Shown: positions 61,201 through 64,000 of the stretch, piece by piece
Numbering within the stretch: position 1 is the stretch's first letter
Layout: every line of letters begins with the position of its first letter
Source: Saccharina japonica
Taxonomy: Eukaryota > Sar > Phaeophyceae > Laminariales > Laminariaceae
DNA length: 64,000 nt
Direction: 5' to 3'
NCBI GenBank assembly: GCA_008828725.1
Contig: MEHQ01000605.1
Location: forward strand, 1,183,067 to 1,247,066
Position numbers and translations under genes: made by a program
Notes under the pieces: generated by a model
What the model was told of the DNA's origin: nothing
What the model saw: only the letters and a program-made list of their open reading frames with translations
Databases searched by the model: none

Positions 61201-61368
61201 GGCATAGTATTTTCACAACATTCGTCATCCCACGGATTTCAACTATGATTATATTCTCACCACGACTGTTTTTTGGGCAGCCAGTAGCTCAGTCCCCGCC
61301 ACTCCAGGACCGGCGTTGTCGATAGGTCGCCCCCCGGCACCCCGTCCGGCGATTTGAGCCGCAGACAA
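43033..61368 (-). CDS. ABCG-type ABC transporter (ATP-binding domain then membrane domain), 5' end missing
   Basis: Membrane ATPase that would export substrates such as lipids or small hydrophobic compounds; the substrate cannot be told. In transcription order the exons give an ABC N-terminal segment ([11 protein letters not shown]), Walker A ([14 protein letters not shown]), the Q-loop region, signature LSGGQKRR, Walker B LLFLDEP, the H-loop IHQPRP, an acidic linker, several hydrophobic segments, a Cys-bearing outer loop (NCEHNNPF) and a last helix before the stop. Domain order is that of half-size ABCG transporters. Intron phases agree at most junctions. No initiator exon was found, and the 53.9-57.2 kb linker and the 50.7-52.8 kb part are uncertain. 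Introns hold many copies of the 250-bp element, but no recognised exon is hit, so the gene may well be functional. Confidence 0.8.
43263..43530. mobile_element. GCATGCTACGATAGAGG family element
   Basis: It ends GCACCTCTGGCGTAGCGTGCGTC and starts near GTGCTACGATACGAG. It carries the 'gagctgcttaacccaaaatc' and 'aagtaaggagctcc' blocks. It lies about 60 bp from the acceptor of the last ABC exon. Confidence 0.6.
43777..44240. mobile_element. GCATGCTACGATAGAGG family element with inserted repeat
   Basis: The outer ends are GACGCGTGATACGTTAGAGG and CCTCTATCGTAGCATGCG. The 43.93-44.15 kb interior carries the dispersed repeat also seen at 37.5 and 9.3 kb (CTCAGATCCGGGGTCAC), so one element has inserted into, or recombined with, the other. 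Confidence 0.65.
44818..44898 (-). CDS. ABC transporter exon: outer loop
   Basis: An 81-bp phase 1-1 exon (acceptor CCGCAG, donor GTGAGT). Encodes [19 protein letters not shown] followed by CEHNNPF. Joined to the last exon it gives a CEHNNPFYC loop, as expected before the last ABCG helix. Confidence 0.75.
45138..45406. mobile_element. GCATGCTACGATAGAGG family element, diverged
   Basis: It starts ACGTGCTACGACAGAGG and ends CACCTGTATGCAGGCTACCATAGC, with a small insertion near the right end. The interior has the family's 'ctgaatgatcggggcc' and 'catgggattggtcatc' blocks. Confidence 0.6.
46437..46715. mobile_element. GCATGCTACGATAGAGG family element
   Basis: The ends are GACGCGTGCTACGATAGAGG and ACCTCTACCGTAGCATTCGTC. 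The interior is related to the 52.2-kb copy ('ctgaaacgttttctgaac'). Confidence 0.75.
46797..47048. mobile_element. GCATGCTACGATAGAGG family element, full length
   Basis: A 252-bp copy with ACGCATGCTACGATAGAGG and the inverted right end. It is very similar along its length to the copy at 51187-51434 in the same orientation. The inner palindrome is GCTCCTCACTTAAGGAGC. Confidence 0.88.
47470..47552 (-). CDS. ABC transporter exon: membrane helix
   Basis: An 83-bp exon, phase 2 in and phase 1 out (acceptor TTACAG, donor GTGAGC). Encodes [20 protein letters not shown] then LTYTSPH. A helix followed by a SPxY-like motif once joined to the next exon is typical of ABCG membrane domains. Confidence 0.75.
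48204..48446. mobile_element. GCATGCTACGATAGAGG family element, diverged
   Basis: It starts CACGCGTGCGATGATAAAGG and ends ACATCTACCGTAGCATGG. Interior blocks ('aaaaacagtcgggtttt', 'ggtcatggaagtttttcatcgg') fit the family. Confidence 0.6.
48808..48934 (-). CDS. ABC transporter exon: membrane helices
   Basis: A 127-bp exon, phase 1 in and phase 2 out (acceptor TCGCAG, donor GTAAGT). Encodes [19 protein letters not shown] followed by a second hydrophobic run, [15 protein letters not shown]. Its phase joins both neighbours exactly. Confidence 0.75.
49441..49672. mobile_element. GCATGCTACGATAGAGG family element
   Basis: It starts GACGAATGCTACGATAGACG and ends CTACCTCTGTCGTCGCACGCGTC. About 232 bp, in an ABC-gene intron. 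Confidence 0.7.
50141..50329 (-). CDS. ABC transporter exon: membrane helix
   Basis: A 189-bp phase 1-1 exon (acceptor GTTATAG, donor GTGAGA). Encodes a hydrophilic part ([20 protein letters not shown], then [12 protein letters not shown]) and a helix ([20 protein letters not shown]). It runs in phase into the exon at 48934. Confidence 0.72.
50431..50694. mobile_element. GCATGCTACGATAGAGG family element
   Basis: It starts GACGCGTGCTACGGTAGAGG and ends ATTCCTAGCATGCGTC. About 264 bp, in an ABC-gene intron. Confidence 0.72.
50732..50851 (-). CDS. Possible ABC transporter exon, weak
   Basis: A 120-bp stretch with phase 1 at both ends (acceptor TCAGAG, donor GTATTT) fits the gap between 52765 and 50329. 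In that frame it reads [18 protein letters not shown] and onwards, which has no strong family match. Two other frames are also open. Splice sites are poor. Confidence 0.28.
51187..51434. mobile_element. GCATGCTACGATAGAGG family element, full length
   Basis: A 248-bp copy with 21-bp inverted ends: GACGCATGCTACGATAGAGG and ACCTCTACCGTAGCACGCGTC. A useful reference copy of the family. A (TA)n run precedes it. Confidence 0.9.
52166..52432. mobile_element. GCATGCTACGATAGAGG family element
   Basis: It starts CCCGTGCTGCGATAGAGG and ends GCACCTCTATCGTAGCATGCGTC, with the family's 'gagctcctcaagtgaggagctc' palindrome near the right end. It is inverted relative to 51187-51434. Confidence 0.75.
52765..52907 (-). 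CDS. ABC transporter exon: first membrane helices
   Basis: A 143-bp exon, phase 2 in and phase 1 out (acceptor TTTAAG, donor GTGAGT). Encodes [20 protein letters not shown], then a polar loop (RQAKRDSE), then [17 protein letters not shown]. This fits helices 1-2 of an ABCG membrane domain. Confidence 0.75.
53108..53369. mobile_element. GCATGCTACGATAGAGG family element, diverged
   Basis: It starts near CAGGATAGAGGTGGCACC and ends GCTACCGCTACCGTAACAT. Both termini are decayed. Confidence 0.5.
53679..53950 (-). CDS. ABC transporter exon: acidic linker into the membrane domain
   Basis: A 272-bp exon, phase 0 in and phase 2 out (acceptor GTACAG, donor GTGAGC). It begins [13 protein letters not shown], runs through a Ser/Thr/Asp-rich stretch and ends [19 protein letters not shown]. 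The last part resembles the amphipathic segment before the first ABCG helix. Confidence 0.65.
54578..54697 (-). CDS. Possible ABC transporter exon: hydrophilic linker
   Basis: From a TTTACACAG acceptor the frame reads [20 protein letters not shown] and continues polar to a GAG|GTGGAC donor, phase 0-0. It fits the phase of the exon at 53950 but not clearly that of the exon at 56319. An alternative GTACAA donor lies at 54635. Confidence 0.4.
54919..55599 (-). other. 226-codon open frame of unknown meaning
   Basis: The longest ATG-started frame in this region apart from the LRR gene's last exon region. No domain is recognised, and its residues (for instance [20 protein letters not shown]) resemble no ABC segment I know. 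It lies between two ABC exons on the same strand, so it could be intronic chance or an unrelated nested gene. Confidence 0.25.
56176..56319 (-). CDS. ABC transporter exon: charged linker, 3' end uncertain
   Basis: It begins one base before [18 protein letters not shown] (phase 2, acceptor TTCTAG), continuing the split codon left at 57237. Acidic and Ser-rich residues follow. No good GT donor is visible. A GC donor at 56174-56175 or a GT at 56186 are the candidates. Confidence 0.5.
56447..56580. repeat. Tandem duplication, about 67-bp period
   Basis: Two copies begin 'gttaaccctctc' at 56447 and 56514 and end 'aaacggccgctg'. They sit in an ABC-gene intron. Confidence 0.8.
57237..57367 (-). CDS. 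ABC transporter exon: H-loop
   Basis: A 131-bp exon, phase 0 in and phase 2 out. It encodes [20 protein letters not shown], where the H-loop His follows AI, then [16 protein letters not shown]. This is the conserved end of an ABCG ATP-binding domain. Confidence 0.85.
57685..57883 (-). CDS. ABC transporter exon: signature and Walker B
   Basis: A 199-bp exon, phase 2 in and phase 0 out. Signature LSGGQKRR at residues 18-25 and Walker B plus D-loop [20 protein letters not shown] at residues 37-56 are intact, including the catalytic Glu. Confidence 0.9.
58489..58631 (-). CDS. ABC transporter exon: Q-loop and helical subdomain
   Basis: A 143-bp exon, phase 0 in and phase 2 out. Encodes [20 protein letters not shown] and then [13 protein letters not shown]. 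The Gln of YMRQ is the likely Q-loop residue. Confidence 0.82.
59093..59190 (-). CDS. ABC transporter exon: Walker A second half
   Basis: A 98-bp exon, phase 1 in and phase 0 out. Encodes [20 protein letters not shown] and then [12 protein letters not shown]. The Lys and Thr of Walker A are present. Confidence 0.85.
59650..59690. repeat. Poly-C tract
   Basis: About 18 consecutive C near 59667-59684 inside an ABC-gene intron. The length is prone to sequencing error. Confidence 0.8.
59890..60085. repeat. Minisatellite, three 60-bp units
   Basis: The unit has an exact 60-bp period, with 'attgtacacacacgcaggag' starting at 59932, 59992 and 60052. The only changes in the core are at one position (CAGACAAG, CAGAAAAG, CAGAGAAG). 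It is in frame on both strands by chance and lies in an ABC-gene intron. Confidence 0.92.
60324..60573. mobile_element. GCATGCTACGATAGAGG family element
   Basis: The ends are GATGCATGCTACGATAGAGG and ATCTCTATCGTAGCAAGCATC. About 250 bp. It lies 90 bp from an ABC exon. Confidence 0.82.
60663..60787 (-). CDS. ABC transporter exon: Walker A first half
   Basis: A 125-bp exon, phase 2 in and phase 1 out (donor GTGAGC). Encodes [20 protein letters not shown] and [21 protein letters not shown]. Walker A is split by the intron after GPSGS plus one base. Confidence 0.85.
61261..61368 (-). CDS. ABC transporter exon: N-terminal segment
   Basis: Encodes [20 protein letters not shown] and [15 protein letters not shown] up to a GTGAGA donor (phase 2). 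The LxWRGLSYxxP pattern is the usual start of ABCG ATP-binding domains. The acceptor (CCGTAG at 61369) is tentative. The upstream frame has no ATG before a stop, so the start codon lies on another exon. Confidence 0.6.
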
Positions 61369-61369
61369 C

Positions 61370-62134
61370 TACGGAGACATAAAACATCCCAGTTCAGCAA
61401 ACAGGCGACACAAACTTAGGATGTTGCAGCGTTCGTTCTCGTACAAACTTTGCGTGGTCATCTACTTACTGATGTAGCACCGAGGCGATGCCATTGCTGG
61501 TCGCTTTGGACTCTTGGTTAAGGGTTACTGTGTGCTAGGTATCGTTGAAGAGTAGAGCTCCTCCAGACAGGAGGAGCCTGATAAACAAGTAATAAATATG
61601 CCTGCCTACTGTAGCATACATGGACCTAATACATACATAAATTGTGTTCCGCTCCTCTCTGGACATTTGCTGTAAAGCAAATCCTGACGCAACATGCCCA
61701 CGCGTCACTGTAGATATCAAACAATACGGTGACGTGGACTACATATCGCATATAAGCCTCAGCAGCTCGCAGTCGTTTACGGTGCCGCGAAATACGTATC
61801 CCACCCAAATACTTGCACCGTGAATATAGCTTCTCACTTGAATAAATGTGTCAGGGATAATCGGACGTTTTTTGTATGCTACCCGTAAAGTTATAGCGAG
61901 TCGACGCTTGATCTGAGTGCATCGCGCCGCATTGGGAGACCGGTGACAGACGTCCGGAGGTCAGCACAACGAATGTGCTCATGAGACACATATTACCATC
62001 AAGATTGTGTGTTTTACTCGTAGCTCGAGAGGAGATGTTCATGCAGAGGTGGCGGCAGAAGCTACTGTCGTGTCCTCACGGGTAAGCTGTCCAAACCTAT
62101 TCATTTGTTTCAGTGAGACCCACGCTGGGGTACT
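61370..62134. other. No recognised exon
   Basis: The missing 5' exon of the ABC gene should lie in 61.4-64 kb on the - strand or beyond, but I cannot identify it. A partial family element with 'gagctcctccagacaggaggagcc' and 'ctactgtagcatacatgg' lies at about 61553-61623. Confidence 0.4.
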
Positions 62135-62654
62135 GACGCATGCTACGATAGAGGTGCACCCTGTTTTTTTCAGAGCTCCTAACTTGAGAAGCTCCGCACG
62201 CCGCCGAAACATTGGTGTTGGAGGAAAACAAAAGTGCCATATACCCGATGAGCAATGACATAAGAGCAACCCCACTGTAGGGGTACCACTTTTAGGCTCA
62301 ATATTTTCTGACCGACTGTGGTCCTCACGTGAGTAACTACCGGATACTATTTTCATTTCGCTGGTATATTTTCTTTTTTGGACTACCGCAATGGGAGGTT
62401 TAGTCGGGTTGCGCGCGAAGGAATGTTTCCGAAGTCATGATTCGGGTGAGATATGGAGCTCCTCACGTGAGGAGCTCAGAAAGTTATGCTGCTCCCCTAC
62501 CGTGGGATGACTCATGATCTGAGTCTAGTGTGAAAAATATGACAAATTTTTCGAATGAAATTCCGCCGAGTTCGGGTTAAGGGGTTTTAAATAGATAATT
62601 CGGAAACCGTTTCAGCCAAAATAAGGTATACCTCTATCGTATATAGCACGCGTC
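62135..62654. mobile_element. Composite of GCATGCTACGATAGAGG family elements
   Basis: The outer ends are GACGCATGCTACGATAGAGG and ACCTCTATCGTATATAGCACG. The interior holds a second set of landmarks at about 62320-62515 (palindrome 'gagctcctcacgtgaggagctc', 'cccctaccgtgggatgactc'). It looks like one copy inside another in reverse orientation. Confidence 0.65.
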
Positions 62655-64000
62655 TACTGTGGCCAGCTCGTAATCCGCACGCTCGATAGAGGCGCAAAGT
62701 GGCCGGCACGTTCCTTACGTCCTCCTGATGCCTGGCGAACTTCCACCGTTCATATCAAAGAGAAGAATGCTACGGTAGAGGTTGATCATTTATTTTGCAG
62801 AGGCTAGAAACGTATAATAACTCTATACCTCCTGGCCTCAAGCGTAACTCTCGGAAGGAACATAAAGCTCTACCCGCGATGCAACTTCCCATTAGTCTGG
62901 TATCTAACGAGAACCTATTCCAATGCCCGACAAAAGTTCCGGCAGTTGAGGGGACATGGAGCCCCGCCGTCTCAAAAATAACACCCAAGCCAAACATTGC
63001 TACCCCTCTCGTAAGAGGTGTCAAGGATGTTGTGGATCCACCTCACGCGCTCGGGATGGATGCGAACATCCCAGTGACATTTTAAATTAGCGAACGAGCT
63101 ACAGGAAGGAAATGAACCTTTGGGACGACTGACACTGTATAAACACAACTGTATCCTGAAGCATCGCAATTTTCTTTGACTCCTATGGGGTAACATTTGC
63201 CCAGCGGCTTGCAGTAGGTTTTACGTTCGCAGGTACGAAACGAAAAATGGTTCCATTATACGGCGCTGCTCCATAGTGTCGCTGGTTTTGTTTGCCGGTG
63301 AATGTCAGCGAACCTTCGATCATGCGTCAACGTAGTACGAGAAGCATTCGGCGCCTTCACGCTAGAGTCACCTGAGGGCCATCGCACGCGAAGTTGATGT
63401 GTTTTCTTTCGAACCGGAATGCAGACGGCGTGCCACGATATCTTTCACTCGACTCCATTCAAGATAGCTCCACACAACGCTAGATATACCTGCAGTGCAC
63501 ACGCAGCGGCATTGCAAATGCGGTACAGATCGACGACGAAAGGGGAGTGCCGTGATGTCGAAAGGCATATGATTGCTAAAACTCGAGGAGAAAAGGAATA
63601 TAAACTGGAGTTGGGTCGGACGTGAAGGGGGTATTGACATGCAGGAACTGAATGAACCACGAAGGCTCTAGACCACATAATATATTAGAAAGGCATGACA
63701 AAGTCGCACATCGCCGTATCATATTCTATACTACAAATAGCCGCAAGTGTACAGCTCTGAAAAAGCGAGGGTATCCCTTTTGTGTTCTTCACCATTGTCT
63801 AACAGCGGTCACACGTCCCCGAGCTATCTGAGCAGGTGCTAATGGCATGATATCATCGAAACGGATAACACGGGCTGGATGTAGTAACGTCGGACGCGTG
63901 CCACGGCCGGGGGATCGCCTCATGCTTAGAAAAAGAGGAATCTCTTACACGGGCTACACGTCACCCACAAGCCAACGTTTGAGACCAATTTAGAACTTTC
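62655..64000. other. Right end, no recognised gene
   Basis: Another family start (GAATGCTACGGTAGAGG at about 62766) has no clear partner. Overlapping open frames at 62770-63085 and 63368-63678 occur on both strands and show no motif. The ABC gene's first exon may be here. Confidence 0.4.

Overview
The window looks like nuclear DNA of an intron-rich eukaryote. The best guess is a brown alga or a related stramenopile. Reasons: GT-AG introns of roughly 300-2000 bp, very short exons, a leucine-rich-repeat (LRR) gene in which each repeat has its own 72-bp phase-2 exon (a pattern known from brown-algal LRR genes), a discoidin-like C-terminal domain, and many small non-autonomous transposons. No bacterial operon, rRNA, tRNA or CRISPR array was found. 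The species call is an inference.

Two genes can be read through their exons, and they converge. On the + strand, 3317-28562 encodes a secreted or cell-surface protein: signal peptide, cysteine-bearing N-cap, up to 18 LRRs, LRR C-cap, Ser/Pro/Asp linker, six-cysteine EGF-like module and a discoidin (F5/8 type C / CBM32-like) domain. Without one stop-bearing cassette, the exons join in frame to 2028 bp (675 residues). On the - strand, about 61368 to 43033 encodes an ABCG-type ABC transporter (ATP-binding domain first, then membrane domain) in at least 14-16 exons. Its first coding exon was not found.

Layout: 1-2.3 kb has no recognisable gene. 2.39-3.80 kb holds the first two exons of the LRR gene and is duplicated at 33.63-35.05 kb, with part inverted. 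3.3-28.6 kb is the LRR gene. 28.6-43 kb is gene-poor and holds short tandem repeats, the broken duplicate, an 83-bp miniature element in two copies, a long inverted repeat pair and AT-rich or simple sequence. 43-61.4 kb is the ABC gene. Its introns are loaded with a transposon family of about 250 bp whose ends read roughly GACGCATGCTACGATAGAGG. 61.4-64 kb holds more of that family and no recognised exon.

The most interesting object is the LRR gene. Every LRR exon is a multiple of three bases and flanked by phase-2 introns, so any one can be skipped, duplicated or exchanged without breaking the frame. One of them carries a stop exactly at a conserved leucine. All exon boundaries were read by eye from splice sites, phase and protein motifs. 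No transcript evidence or database search was available.
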